From Mogibacterium sp. (GTDB lineage: Bacteria > Bacillota > Clostridia > Peptostreptococcales > Anaerovoracaceae), in contig JAFREV010000033.1 in NCBI GenBank assembly GCA_017434685.1, positions 1-14,443 of the forward strand: a stretch of 14,443 bases of DNA. The letters are read 5' to 3'. Positions 14,424 to 14,443 of the stretch are shown here, one piece after another. Under the pieces are notes generated by a model that searched no databases, had not been told where the DNA came from, and worked only from the letters and a program-made list of their open reading frames with translations. A program made the position numbers and the translations under genes. How positions within the stretch are numbered: the first letter of the stretch is position 1; each line of letters starts with the position of its first letter.

Positions 14424-14443
14424 AATAAGCAGCAAGCATTAGA

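Noticed and set aside
1..14443. CRISPR array, rRNA genes, insertion sequences or transposase genes
   Set aside because: I found no regularly spaced repeats, rRNA-like stretches, transposase or integrase motifs on either strand.

Overview
The window looks like chromosome from a Firmicute, most likely of the Clostridia. Three things suggest this: the lepA-hemW gene pair, the Gram-positive style ribosome binding sites, and a codon and base composition that is moderately GC-rich in the core and AT-rich at both ends (one sampled 60-base line is about 60% GC inside lepA, against about 33% and 38% in lines from the left and right ends). I cannot name the species.

Layout. (1) Bases 1-1936, plus strand: a type II restriction-modification (R-M) system. 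It has a 5-methylcytosine methyltransferase cut off by the window start, then a PD-(D/E)XK endonuclease that resembles the Bpu10I family. (2) Bases 1937-2261: a hairpin-rich non-coding spacer with the R-M terminator, a nested inverted repeat and the tRNA terminator. (3) tRNA-Glu(CUC) on the minus strand, back to back with a plus-strand cytoplasmic asparaginase gene whose promoter placement predicts a leaderless mRNA. (4) A minus-strand operon running 10680 to 3481: a MATE transporter fused to an RsbW-like ATPase domain and an HD-type domain, then lepA, hemW and glpK. It converges on the asparaginase gene at one shared bidirectional terminator. (5) Bases 10681-10867: promoter of the operon and two tandem hairpins. 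(6) Bases 10868-14382, minus strand: a two-gene R-M system of the BcgI (type IIB) kind, with a nuclease-methyltransferase fusion and a specificity subunit built as a tandem duplication. Its -10 box lies near the right edge.

How it fits together. A housekeeping block (tRNA-Glu, asparaginase, glycerol kinase, heme chaperone, translation factor EF4) is bracketed by two unrelated, AT-richer R-M systems, which points to acquired DNA on both flanks. The most unusual gene is the 891-residue MATE-ATPase-HD fusion. It heads the lepA-hemW-glpK operon and combines a membrane exporter with two cytoplasmic domains typical of signalling or conflict proteins. Its function is unknown to me. The second most notable locus is the BcgI-like pair, where one gene carries nuclease and adenine methyltransferase and the S subunit has two closely similar target-recognition halves.
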